Shown here: positions 17,961 through 27,179 of the stretch, piece by piece
Numbering within the stretch: position 1 is the first letter of the stretch
Layout of the letters: each line of letters starts with the position of its first letter
Assembly: GCA_913063525.1 (NCBI GenBank)
Contig: CAJXYV010000004.1
Location: 1 to 46,886, forward strand
DNA length: 46,886 nucleotides
DNA from: an uncultured Verrucomicrobiota bacterium
Lineage (GTDB): Bacteria > Verrucomicrobiota > Verrucomicrobiia > Verrucomicrobiales > Akkermansiaceae
Direction: 5' to 3'
The notes under the pieces: model-generated
Database searches by the model: none
The model's input: only the letters and a program-made list of their open reading frames with translations
Told to the model about the DNA's origin: nothing
Translations under genes and position numbers: made by a program

Positions 17961-18339
17961 CCATTCCCAATCGGCTGCCCGCGCCGACACAGTGGCGTGG
18001 GGGTGTCTTGTTGGCTGGTGGATTTTGTGCGGCTAGGATTTCGCGGATGAACCTTGTCCCCTGAAAATCGAGGCACGCTTGTTTTTAGCTGAGGCAAGAT
18101 CGCTGAACCGCTGATTCAGGTTGACCGAAGCTTCTCCCTCCTCAGTGCCGCCCCATCTCTTGGAATGAGAGTTCAGCCAAAACGACAGAACTCGGTCGGA
18201 GTTCGGATTCGCCATTTCATCGGCTGTCCCAAGGTAGCCCTTTCCGGGGAACCTTGGGCTGGGGATTGCCCCACCGCTGATGCAAGGGCGAACTCGCAGA
18301 TCGGGGATGAGAAAGGTCGCACTCGCTACAGACGTCTCG
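17961..18339. other. 379-bp intergenic region between convergent genes
   Basis: This region separates the ends of the GH2 gene (+) and the phosphoribosyltransferase/esterase gene (-). I see no ORF with coding character, no tRNA and no strong terminator; the best small stem is gacac with gtgtc near 17985-18005. A minus-strand frame stays open across much of it, but it starts inside the esterase gene in another phase and has no recognisable domain. Confidence 0.5.
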
Positions 18340-20367
18340 TCACAAACCAACCGGGTAGGTTTCGGGGGCCTCATCCACGCTCCAGACCGAAGTCTTTTCC
18401 AGCGGTTCCACAGCTCGGGTTTGGTCGAAATGCAACACCGCGTCGAACTGTTTGGCAAGGCGCGCCTCAAAGTAGTGGCTGCGGCGCTCGGTTTCAGGCA
18501 GATAGACCACCCCGATCGCACGCTCCAAGCGGGCGTCTTTAAGCGCCTCGACGGCGGGGGTGTCTTGAGTCAAGTCGAGCCAGAAGTTCGGAATGCCGAC
18601 TTGATGGAATAGGTGCTCGTAGCTGCCTTCCAGTGCGGGGCGGACGTCCTTCCGCTCGGCGGGCAGGTGCCATCCGCCGGCCGCGGTTACGGTGCCCGCG
18701 TAGGTCGTAAAGCCGATGAGTTTGCACTGCTCGGGGAAAGCCGCGCGGCACAGCTGGCCGATGTTGAGTTCGCCGCGTTGCCCCATTTGCGTGGCACGGG
18801 CATCTCCGAGATGCGAGTTGTGCGCCCACACCACCACTTTGGCGGTTCCTTGTTGGGATTGTTGATGGGCGACGAGTTCCACGAGCGTTTCCGTCATGTG
18901 CTCGTCGCGCAGATTCCAGCACGAGACGTCGGAGCGGAACATCTTGCGGTAGTATTCCTCAGCATTTTTGACGAGGCGTGCGTTCTGTTCGGCAAAGAAA
19001 AACTCATCGGCTGCGGCCGCACCGTTACGGGCTAGATACTCGACCTCCTTGGCGCGCAAGTCGGTCAACTGCTGGATGACTTCCGACCGGCAACCATCGC
19101 CGACGCCAGAACCGACCATTAACCCGTAATTCTGCGGATCCTTGCCGTAGCGGGCCATGCAGCCGTAGAGGGCTCTCGCCTTTGCGGCTTCCTCGGGATC
19201 GCGCTTTTCGAGGTAAGAGATCACCTCGTCCATCGACTTGTGAAGGCTATAGAGGTCCAGACCGTAGAATCCGACCTGGTGTTCTAACGAATAAACGTGG
19301 TCGTTGTGGTCGCGCAGCCAGCCGACAAAGTCGAGCACATCGGCATTGCGCCACATCCAGGCGGGAAAACGATCAAATCCAGCGAGTGCCTCGACGCTGT
19401 CGATATCGTTGGAAGCGCCGCGCACGTAGCGATTGATTCGGTAGGCATCCGGCCAATCCGCTTCCGCAGCCACGACATTGAAGCCCTTTTCCACGATCAG
19501 GCGTTTGGTGATCTCTGCCCGCTGGCGGTAAAACTCATGGGTCCCGTGGGATGCCTCGCCAAGGAGGACAACGCTGGAATCCCCGATCATCTCCAGCAAC
19601 CCGTCGTAGTCCTCGTCCGCACCAGTCAGCGGCTGGGCGAATTCGCGAACCCGGTGAAGTACACTCTTGCCTGTCAGAGGCGGTGCCGCTTTGGCCATCG
19701 CCTTTTCTGGATATGAAACCTCAATCAAGGCGCGGACTTCCTCGTCCGTCGTCTGGGAGAAATCCTGATACCATTTGCCGACGGAGACAAACAACTCCGG
19801 CTCCAGCACGGTCAGCACTTCATCAGCCTCCTCGCGCAGGCGGGCAACGGTTTCAGCGGGAGCAACGGGAACCGCGACAATAATCCGCTTGGCCTGTTGA
19901 TGGCGCAATAACTCAATCGCGGCCGACATCGTCGAGCCAGTGGCGATGCCATCGTCCACCACGATCACTGTCCTGCCGCTGACTGCGGGAACGGGACGTT
20001 TGCCGCGGTAAATCTTCTCGCGCCTCTCGAGCTCTAGCGTCTCCTTTTCGATGATCATGTCGACCTGGGCACGGCTCAGGCGCAACATCGAAATCATGTC
20101 GTCGCTCAGCACCCGGACCCCGCCGCTGGCGATGGCACCCATCGCCACTTCCTCGTGCCCGGGCACCCCGAGTTTGCGAACAATCAGCACGTCAAAGGGC
20201 CGATCCAGGGATTTGGCGATCTCTGCGGCGACGGGCACGCCGCCGCGCGGTAGGGCGAGAATCGTCAAATCCTTCACGCCTGAAAATCTCGTCAGCAACT
20301 CCGCCAACTGGCGTCCGGCGTCCTGGCGATTTGCAAATGTATGAAGCGTAGCATTCATGGCTTTCAA
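18340..20367 (-). CDS. Fusion of a phosphoribosyltransferase domain and an erythromycin esterase domain
   Basis: A 675-residue cytoplasmic fusion. Residues 10-220 form a type I phosphoribosyltransferase fold with ALPRGGVPVA (38-47) and the PRPP loop VVDDGIATGSTM (136-147). Residues 235-675 match the erythromycin esterase family: LLGEASHGTHEFYRQR (268-283), AEADWPDAYRINRYV (300-314) and a later VVWAHNSHLGD. In resistance enzymes this fold opens macrolactone rings through a catalytic His and Glu; here the fusion to a PRTase and the downstream hydrolase suggest a metabolic or detoxifying role rather than drug resistance. Its first four bases overlap the end of the upstream hydrolase gene (20364-20367), so the two are co-translated. 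The substrate is unknown. This fusion is known in other environmental bacteria. Confidence 0.85.
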   Translation of the reverse strand: MKAMNATLHTFANRQDAGRQLAELLTRFSGVKDLTILALPRGGVPVAAEIAKSLDRPFDVLIVRKLGVPGHEEVAMGAIASGGVRVLSDDMISMLRLSRAQVDMIIEKETLELERREKIYRGKRPVPAVSGRTVIVVDDGIATGSTMSAAIELLRHQQAKRIIVAVPVAPAETVARLREEADEVLTVLEPELFVSVGKWYQDFSQTTDEEVRALIEVSYPEKAMAKAAPPLTGKSVLHRVREFAQPLTGADEDYDGLLEMIGDSSVVLLGEASHGTHEFYRQRAEITKRLIVEKGFNVVAAEADWPDAYRINRYVRGASNDIDSVEALAGFDRFPAWMWRNADVLDFVGWLRDHNDHVYSLEHQVGFYGLDLYSLHKSMDEVISYLEKRDPEEAAKARALYGCMARYGKDPQNYGLMVGSGVGDGCRSEVIQQLTDLRAKEVEYLARNGAAAADEFFFAEQNARLVKNAEEYYRKMFRSDVSCWNLRDEHMTETLVELVAHQQSQQGTAKVVVWAHNSHLGDARATQMGQRGELNIGQLCRAAFPEQCKLIGFTTYAGTVTAAGGWHLPAERKDVRPALEGSYEHLFHQVGIPNFWLDLTQDTPAVEALKDARLERAIGVVYLPETERRSHYFEARLAKQFDAVLHFDQTRAVEPLEKTSVWSVDEAPETYPVGL

Positions 20368-21047
20368 TTTCCTTCCTGTTTGGTGTGGGTTAAGTGGCTT
20401 TCAAACCAATTGGCAGCGAGCTCGGCGACTTCTTCCAAGGCCCCCGGTTCCGCGAACAAGTGGGTCGCATCGGCGATCAGCGAGAGATGCTTTTCGCCGC
20501 GCAGAAGTTCGAGCGATTCCTCGTTCCAATCGATGACAGCGTCGTCCAAGGCCCCCACGATTAAAAGCGTAGCAGCCCTGACCTGTTCGATCGCGTCGCC
20601 CGCCAAGTCCGTTCGCCCGCCTCGCGAAACGACGGCTTGCACCTCCGGAATCTTGGCAGCAGCGACGAGTGCCGCAGCGGCCCCCGTGCTTGCGCCGAAG
20701 AAGCCGATCCCCAGGTTCTTCACGCTTTCCTGCTGCTGGGCCCAGCGGGTCACTGCGACCAACCGCTCCGTCAGCATCGGGATATTGAAGCGCAGCTCGC
20801 CGGTGTGGGCTTCGGCGATGGCCTCGCGCGGGGTGAGCAGGTCAAACAGCAGAGTCGCTAGTTTTTTACGGTGCAATTCATTCGCAACTAGACGGTTGCG
20901 CGGGCTCAACCGACTGCTGCCGCTGCCGTGGGCAAAGATGACCAAGCCGGTGGCACCTACGGGGATGGACAGATCGCCGCGGAGCACGGCACCCGGACAT
21001 GGGATTTCGACCTCGTGTTCCTGGAGGGTGGATAAAAACGCATTCAT
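20364..21047 (-). CDS. Alpha/beta hydrolase, dienelactone hydrolase-like
   Basis: A 227-residue cytoplasmic alpha/beta hydrolase without a signal peptide. FAHGSGSSRLSPRN (38-51) is the oxyanion loop, GFFGASTGAAAAL (115-127) is the nucleophile elbow with Ser120, GALDDAV (165-171) supplies the acid and DATHLF (193-198) the catalytic His196. Proteins of this type are often encoded beside a phosphoribosyltransferase, and here the stop overlaps the start of a PRTase/erythromycin-esterase fusion by four bases. The pair probably acts on one ester- or lactone-containing substrate, which is an inference. It is the first gene of this two-gene unit. Confidence 0.82.
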   Translation of the reverse strand: MNAFLSTLQEHEVEIPCPGAVLRGDLSIPVGATGLVIFAHGSGSSRLSPRNRLVANELHRKKLATLLFDLLTPREAIAEAHTGELRFNIPMLTERLVAVTRWAQQQESVKNLGIGFFGASTGAAAALVAAAKIPEVQAVVSRGGRTDLAGDAIEQVRAATLLIVGALDDAVIDWNEESLELLRGEKHLSLIADATHLFAEPGALEEVAELAANWFESHLTHTKQEGN

Positions 21048-21256
21048 GGGGGGAGAATGTTAGCCTCAGCCATCGGCCTGGAAATGCCCAGAAGCCCAGA
21101 TGGATGAAACAAGCGGTGAAACGTACCACGACTCGGCGACTTTCGCAAGTCATCGAAAATCGTTTTTCTCAAAAAAGGTTCAAGCCGACGTGGGGCAGTC
21201 AAATTCCGCCCCCTTTGCGGCTTTTCGCGGATCTGGATTTGTGCCAGTTTCCGGCC

Positions 21257-21637
21257 ATGCGGTTTTACATCTTCTTCAGCGGAGCGACGATTGTGGCGAT
21301 GGGAGTGGCGGCGATGTCGGTGCTGGATCGTTCGCAGGCGATTGGCTTCCTGCAGGGCGCGCTGACCTTGGGCGGCGGCATTTTGATCTGTGGCATGTTC
21401 TCCATCAAAATGAAATGGCACGGTATCATCGGCGCGGGAATTCTAGCGCTGCTGGGTGCGGCGCGCGGCGTGGGGAATGTGCCTGACATGGCAAAGTTCA
21501 TCGTCGGCGAACGCCCGCGCGGCTCGGCCCCCGTGATGGAAATGGGCGTCACGCTGATCTGCCTGCTGCTCCTGGTGAAAATTATTCGGGCGCTTTCACA
21601 GGAGCGGCTGCGTCGGATGCTGGAGTCTCAGGACTAG
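21257..21637 (+). CDS. Small multi-pass membrane protein of unknown function
   Basis: I do not recognise this 126-residue protein. I chose ATG 21257 because it gives [16 protein letters not shown], the start of a first membrane helix; the frame is open further upstream without coding character. Four hydrophobic segments are visible: about residues 4-20, 30-48, 52-65 and 92-110, followed by a basic tail ([16 protein letters not shown]). Its last 56 bases overlap the 3' end of the convergent GH75-like gene. No domain, metal site or lipobox is visible. It could be a gene shared within the phylum, but I have no functional handle. Confidence 0.6.
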   Translation: MRFYIFFSGATIVAMGVAAMSVLDRSQAIGFLQGALTLGGGILICGMFSIKMKWHGIIGAGILALLGAARGVGNVPDMAKFIVGERPRGSAPVMEMGVTLICLLLLVKIIRALSQERLRRMLESQD

Positions 21638-23039
21638 GAGCGGAGGCTGGAGTTTCGGCGAGGACTGGAGGAGCCACCGGTTTCGCCAGCAAGTCTTGCC
21701 ACGCGTGAAGCTCGTAACCCGCGCCGAGACCGCCGATTTCGCCCAGTAGCTCGCGGCAGCGCTGGCTCCACTTTGCGTAATCGGGTGCGGTGCGCTCGGG
21801 CTCGCGGCTGCCGGGGAAAATCAGATAGCTGACTTTCAGATCCGAAACGGGGCGACTGTAGGAAGAAGCCTTCGCATTGAGCTCGTGCGCCAGACGCAGC
21901 GAGCCTTCACCGACCTTGAAGCTCGGCCCGCCATCGCCGACAATCGCCGGATAGAGCTGGTTGGCGTAGGCGACGACCGCATAATCCCCCGCCTTGGGTG
22001 CAAAAGCATCGCTCGACGCCAAGATATTCACCGGAATGACAATGAACGGATCGTAGTCGGCGATGAGGAAACTGCGGTTCTTCAGGTCGTCGACGCCGCG
22101 CTTGAGGTACTGGATGCGATCCTTCAGCCAAGTCTTGCGAACGGCAGTCGTCGCGCTGGCGTTCAGTTCCTGCTGGGCGGCGGCGATCCTGCGCTCCCAG
22201 CCGACCGTGATCGGGTTGGGCGTGGGGGTCTTTTTGGGCCAAGCGTAGCTGGTGAACGGCTGGTAGTTTGGCGAATCGACGATCTCCGCAGGCATCGTCG
22301 CCAGACGGTCGCCATCCGAGCCGTCGGAAACCACGTCCATGTCCGCTTGCAGGAAAAATACCTTGCGGCCGCTGGCAGATTGGAAATTGAGCATCGTCTG
22401 GCAGTCATAAACGTTGTGTTTGGTCAGTAGTTCGTTGAGGGAGTTTGCATCGCGCCGGACGCGCACGGCCTTGTTTTCGTAGAGTTTGCCGAACCAGTTC
22501 GATACCTCGGCTTTTTCGACCAGCGCGGGCAGGCCCGGCAGCATTTTTGCCAGCTCAGGACTGGAGCTTTCCAGATCCGCCATCGTTTTCGCCGCCGTCG
22601 GAATGCGGACCGAAAGCTGATAGGTTGCGGTGTAACTCGCGTCATCCACCCGTTCGCGCGAGGCGATGCCGCCCATTTCCGTCTTCACCTCAGTCTTAAA
22701 GGGAATGCCCGAGCGCAATTTCCGCACATCAGTGACGGTTCCCAGCTCTGGTGGGCGCACTTCGGCCAGGCGCGCAGACTTCTCGGCCTCTTCCAGGGAT
22801 TTTTTCAACGCCGCGATGTCGCGCTCGTACTTCGCTTCCATTTCCGTGCGGATCTGCGTCTCGGCATGGCGGTAAATGTCGTTGCGTTCCGCCGCAAGAC
22901 TTTTGGGATCAGGCGCTGATGACGACAGCCGTTTCCCCACCACCGCCAGCCCGACCGCCACCACCAGCAAGGGAAGCACCGCCACGCGCCAAGGAAATTT
23001 CCGAGTTCGGCGGTTTCTGGGGGTTCTTTGCACGCTCAT
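21582..23039 (-). CDS. Membrane-anchored protein with a GH75 (chitosanase-like) domain
   Basis: A 485-residue protein with one N-terminal membrane helix (about residues 17-36), a charged coiled-coil stretch (48-95), a middle domain, and a GH75-type region. The latter shows [16 protein letters not shown] (229-244) and YQPFTSYAW, then [10 protein letters not shown] (330-339), AGDYAVVAY (350-358) and [17 protein letters not shown] (364-380), which follow the family pattern of an Asp in a DMDxxxDG context and a VGDxGP...GEGS loop. Fungal GH75 enzymes hydrolyse chitosan; here the anchor and the long N-terminal extension suggest action at the cell envelope, perhaps on amino-sugar polymer. The tail (about 450-485) is Pro/Ala-rich. 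Family assignment is moderate; the activity is inferred. Confidence 0.7.
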   Translation of the reverse strand: MSVQRTPRNRRTRKFPWRVAVLPLLVVAVGLAVVGKRLSSSAPDPKSLAAERNDIYRHAETQIRTEMEAKYERDIAALKKSLEEAEKSARLAEVRPPELGTVTDVRKLRSGIPFKTEVKTEMGGIASRERVDDASYTATYQLSVRIPTAAKTMADLESSSPELAKMLPGLPALVEKAEVSNWFGKLYENKAVRVRRDANSLNELLTKHNVYDCQTMLNFQSASGRKVFFLQADMDVVSDGSDGDRLATMPAEIVDSPNYQPFTSYAWPKKTPTPNPITVGWERRIAAAQQELNASATTAVRKTWLKDRIQYLKRGVDDLKNRSFLIADYDPFIVIPVNILASSDAFAPKAGDYAVVAYANQLYPAIVGDGGPSFKVGEGSLRLAHELNAKASSYSRPVSDLKVSYLIFPGSREPERTAPDYAKWSQRCRELLGEIGGLGAGYELHAWQDLLAKPVAPPVLAETPASAPSPETPASDAAAPVKAPE

Positions 23040-23157
23040 CCTGCAAGACCTATAGCAGACGCTGGCCGTCCTTCAATCCCCGTCCTACAAACTTTTTTGC
23101 CCGCCGATCCTGACAATTTCACATTCCTGAAAACTCAGCCATGACAAACCCGCCGCC

Positions 23158-24714
<1,557 letters not shown>

Positions 24715-24731
24715 GCCGAAGTGCCAAGTAG

Positions 24732-24821
24732 CTGGAGCGTCTCGCTCCAGACCGTTGAGTGAGGCGTCTCGCCTCCCGCCAGATTCCTTTGGGCGGGAAG
24801 CTCAAACAACCGTCTGGAGCT
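24732..24821. repeat. Cluster of palindromes between dnaX and vapBC
   Basis: Four paired arms lie in 90 bp. ctggagcg/cgctccag forms an 8-bp stem with a tct loop (24732-24750). gaggcg/cgcctc forms a 6-bp stem, also with a tct loop (24761-24775). cccgcc/ggcggg pairs 24775-24780 with 24793-24798. The gctccagac arm near 24745 can also pair with gtctggagc at 24812-24820. The first hairpin and the long-range pairing use the same arm, so they exclude each other. It could be a dnaX terminator without a T-tract, a REP-like element, or a leader that affects vapBC, which starts 108 bp later. Confidence 0.6.
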
Positions 24822-24928
24822 CTGAGGCCCCCGCCACTTGGCGCTGTCCTGCGCTGTGCGGATTGAAGTTTTCCAAGCCATTGGCTTTGACCATTGCCAG
24901 ATTCTCTTTTCCTGCTAAGTTGGAATCA

Positions 24929-25171
24929 ATGAAAACGACCATTGATATTCCCGAGGACTTGCTGGCGGACGCCATGCGCTTCACCGGGGCAAAGACCAAG
25001 CGGGAGGCGGTGGTGCAGGCGATTCAGGCCTTCAACCGCCAGCAACGGGTCAAAGAAGTGGTGGCATGTTTCGGCACACTCAACTTCGCCACCAATGATG
25101 AAATCGAAGCCGGCGATCTAGAGGAGATCGCGCGGCGCGAACAAAAAGCCCTGAGCCACGCTTCATCATGA
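24929..25171 (+). CDS. vapB: VapB-type antitoxin
   Basis: An 80-residue type II antitoxin. The opening MKTTIDIPEDLLADAMRF is a ribbon-helix-helix of the kind found in VapB proteins, followed by TGAKTKREAVVQAIQAFNRQ, which completes the DNA-binding fold. The C-terminal half (from about residue 40), with acidic residues EIEAGDLEEIARRE, should wrap around and inhibit the toxin. ATG 24929 is chosen because it starts the conserved RHH; the frame is open further upstream but lacks coding sense. Its end overlaps the toxin start by four bases (25168-25171), so the pair is co-translated. The dimer is expected to bind its own promoter. Confidence 0.88.
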   Translation: MKTTIDIPEDLLADAMRFTGAKTKREAVVQAIQAFNRQQRVKEVVACFGTLNFATNDEIEAGDLEEIARREQKALSHASS

Positions 25172-25554
25172 AACGTCCGGTGCTGATCGATAGCTCCGCT
25201 TGGGTCGAGGCGGGCCGACCGGGCGGCGATCCAGCAATCACGGCAAGGCTGGAGGGATTGATCCAAGTCGGACTGACGGCGATGACGGAACCGGTGTGGC
25301 TTGAGCTTCATCAAGGCGCGCGGGGCAAGCGGGAGGAAGAACAGTTGGCCCGCTGGCGGGCTCTGTCCGTCTGGCTAAGTTTTGATGCTGCCTGTTGGCA
25401 GCAAGCGGCAAAGAGTGCGCGGACTTGTATGCGCAGCGGGGTCAATGTGCCCTTCGCCGATGTGTTGGTCGATGCCTGCGCCCGCCGCTACGGCGTTGAA
25501 TTGTTAGAGCGCGACCGGCATTTTGCGATGATCGCCCACGCCATCAAGGGCTGA
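25168..25554 (+). CDS. vapC: VapC-type PIN-domain toxin
   Basis: A 128-residue PIN-domain ribonuclease. The acidic metal-binding residues are in place: Asp8 (VLIDSSAW), Glu46 (WLELHQGA), Asp98 and Asp102 (VPFADVLVDACARR) and Asp116 (LERDRHF). VapC toxins cut tRNA or rRNA at single sites when the antitoxin is lost; the target here is unknown. The gene starts inside the last codons of vapB (ATGA overlap). The intact active site suggests a working pair. A 21-bp repeat array begins 130 bp downstream. Confidence 0.9.
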   Translation: MKRPVLIDSSAWVEAGRPGGDPAITARLEGLIQVGLTAMTEPVWLELHQGARGKREEEQLARWRALSVWLSFDAACWQQAAKSARTCMRSGVNVPFADVLVDACARRYGVELLERDRHFAMIAHAIKG

Positions 25555-25922
25555 GCTCGTCGAGAGGACGCTGCCCGAACCGAAGAACAGCCCCAAAACC
25601 CCGCCAAATCGGCGATCCATGGCAGCGCAGGGAGATCAAGTGGCTGGCGCTCGTGGTGGAAGTTGGATTGGGGGTAAACGATGCGCCGCTTGGAGCGCGT
25701 GTGCCTCCGCTTGTGGCTCGTGCGCCTCCGCTTGTGGCTCGTGCGCCTCCGCTTGGGGCGCGTGCGCCTCCGCTTGTGGCGCGTGTGCCTCCGCTTGTGG
25801 CGCATGCGCCTCCGCTTCGCGGTGTGTGTCAGTTTACCCTCCGTGACCTCCCTCTTCATCCGTGCCTCGGAGGTCAATTTGGCAAACCACGCGCCTAAAG
25901 CCCCTCCACCTAGTCTGACCGC
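25555..25922. other. Intergenic region holding array 2
   Basis: The 368 bp between vapC (+) and the first lacI gene (-) hold array 2 at 25684-25830. The flanks (25555-25683 and 25831-25922) show no gene, RNA or terminator I can support, and no copy of the 113-bp element. Confidence 0.5.
25684..25830. repeat. 21-bp tandem repeat array (array 2), about 6-7 copies
   Basis: The unit is cgcttgtggctcgtgcgcct plus c (21 bp). Six clear copies run from 25687 to 25812, with a broken one after, and differ at few positions (gcgtgtgcctc, gcgcatgcgcctc). Its period equals that of the arrays at 1-293 and 46038-46394 but the sequence is different. Frames are open on both strands because the unit is seven codons; one minus-strand frame reads as a basic repeat of the KRRRTSH type. 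I see no start or domain and treat it as a minisatellite. Confidence 0.85.
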
Positions 25923-26951
25923 TCAGCGCGGTGGCAAACTGGTGCCATCGACCCATGCGCCCTTGATCAGGATCTCTTTCAAAATCTTCGGGAGGCCGCG
26001 CTCATGGGTGCGCAACAAAAGTAGAAGCATTCGCGCGGCGGACTCACCGATCGACAAGCCATGCGGATCAATTCCCGCATCTGCGGAACAGTGGGTGACA
26101 CACAGCGCGGCCAAGCCCACATCCTCGGGCACGCGCAACCCAGCCTTGGCCAACATCGCGGGCAGTGCGGGCTGGTCGCAAAAAATCGCATCGGGCTTTT
26201 GGCACCGCAGCCATTTTTCGAATTTCGCTTGATCCTGTGGCGTGAGCACACTGTCGCACAGGAGCGGCTCGACACGCTGGGCCCGCGGCACCCGCGAATT
26301 GGCCAACAGCACGCCCGCCGTCGATGCTTGGTAGAGATGGTTCGTCCCGACAAAGCCGATGCGCTGATAGCCGAGTCGCTGGATTTGTTGGAAGGCGAGA
26401 ATGCCATTGGCCGCCTGATCGGGGGCAGCGGTATGGGAGTTCACCGCCGTCATGCTGCGGCCGATGCGCACCACCGAAAATTCATCCCACGAAAAGGCGG
26501 CCCAGTCCTCGGCGACGAAGTCGCTCTGCGGCGGGATGATGATGCCCTCTACGTTGCGGGCAACCAAGATCGCGTGGAGTCGCCGCAGCGTCAGTTCGGC
26601 ATCGATGACAAATTCTTCGAGCCGATATCCGGCCTTGGCCAAGGTCGCTTCCGCGGCTTGCCAATAACACTGGTACTCGTGGAATTCGCGCAGTTGCCCG
26701 GGCCGTTTCCAAGCATTGATCCACGCGATCGAGGACTGGATGGGGACATCGTTCGAATCCTGTTTATAATGCGCCAGCGCGGTGGCGGCCGAGTTGGGGG
26801 TATAGCCCATCCGTAGCGCCAATTGCTGGATTACCAGCCGGCGGGATTCGGAAATCTGCGGACTGTTTTTCAACGCCAGCGAGACGGTAGTGTGGGAAAC
26901 TCCGAGGGCTTCGGCAATATCGCGCAAGGTAAGCTTTGACGGGGTAGGCAT
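25923..26951 (-). CDS. LacI-family transcriptional regulator (copy 1)
   Basis: A 342-residue repressor-type regulator. I use ATG 26951, giving MPTPSKLTLRDIAEALGVS; an ATG at 26996 would add 15 residues before the DNA-binding domain. The helix-turn-helix is LTLRDIAEALGVSHTTVSLAL and the hinge includes MGYTPNSAATALA. The rest is a periplasmic-binding-protein fold that senses a sugar-like ligand (SSIAWINAW, GIIIPPQSDFVAEDWAAF, GYQRIGFVGTNH, and AWVDGTSLPPR at the end). It is clearly a paralogue of the gene at 28958-29992. The palindrome CTTTACCGTGAAAG at 27019-27032 lies 68 bp upstream and may be its operator. No sugar transporter or hydrolase gene is adjacent, so the target genes are elsewhere. 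Confidence 0.9.
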   Translation of the reverse strand: MPTPSKLTLRDIAEALGVSHTTVSLALKNSPQISESRRLVIQQLALRMGYTPNSAATALAHYKQDSNDVPIQSSIAWINAWKRPGQLREFHEYQCYWQAAEATLAKAGYRLEEFVIDAELTLRRLHAILVARNVEGIIIPPQSDFVAEDWAAFSWDEFSVVRIGRSMTAVNSHTAAPDQAANGILAFQQIQRLGYQRIGFVGTNHLYQASTAGVLLANSRVPRAQRVEPLLCDSVLTPQDQAKFEKWLRCQKPDAIFCDQPALPAMLAKAGLRVPEDVGLAALCVTHCSADAGIDPHGLSIGESAARMLLLLLRTHERGLPKILKEILIKGAWVDGTSLPPR

Positions 26952-26979
26952 GAAATAGGAACAGCGATTCGCTAACAGC

Positions 26980-26994
26980 GTCAGCAACGCTGAC
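26980..26994. promoter_or_regulatory. Palindrome upstream of LacI copy 1
   Basis: gtcagc aac gctgac is a perfect 6-bp inverted repeat with a 3-bp centre, 29 bp upstream of the chosen start. It could be a protein-binding site or a weak RNA hairpin. It has no counterpart before the second lacI gene, so I rank it below the CTTTACC/GGTAAAG site. Confidence 0.35.
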
Positions 26995-27018
26995 AAGCCA
27001 TAGCGACCCTTGAGTTCG

Positions 27019-27032
27019 CTTTACCGTGAAAG
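27019..27032. promoter_or_regulatory. Candidate LacI-type operator, imperfect palindrome
   Basis: ctttaccgtgaaag is a palindrome with two mismatched pairs around a CG centre. It resembles the perfect actttaccggtaaagt at 30069-30084, found at a similar distance before the paralogous regulator gene. A CG-centred palindrome is typical of LacI-family operators. Autoregulation or cross-regulation is inferred. Confidence 0.5.
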
Positions 27033-27179
27033 TTAGAGAACCGTTGCTGCTCCAGCGGATTTCACGCTGAGTTCTCTCGCTACACCCCCCATCGAACTAG
27101 CAAAACCCGACCCTTGGCGCTCCTCCCCCCGCGCCAGGGGTCAATCTCACAAGAAGAGGCTTGGATCACTCCAGTTGAA

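Noticed and set aside
18033-18339. Possible small gene or remnant after the PRTase/esterase fusion
   Set aside because: A minus-strand frame runs through here but starts inside the esterase gene in a different phase and shows no domain or ribosome site.
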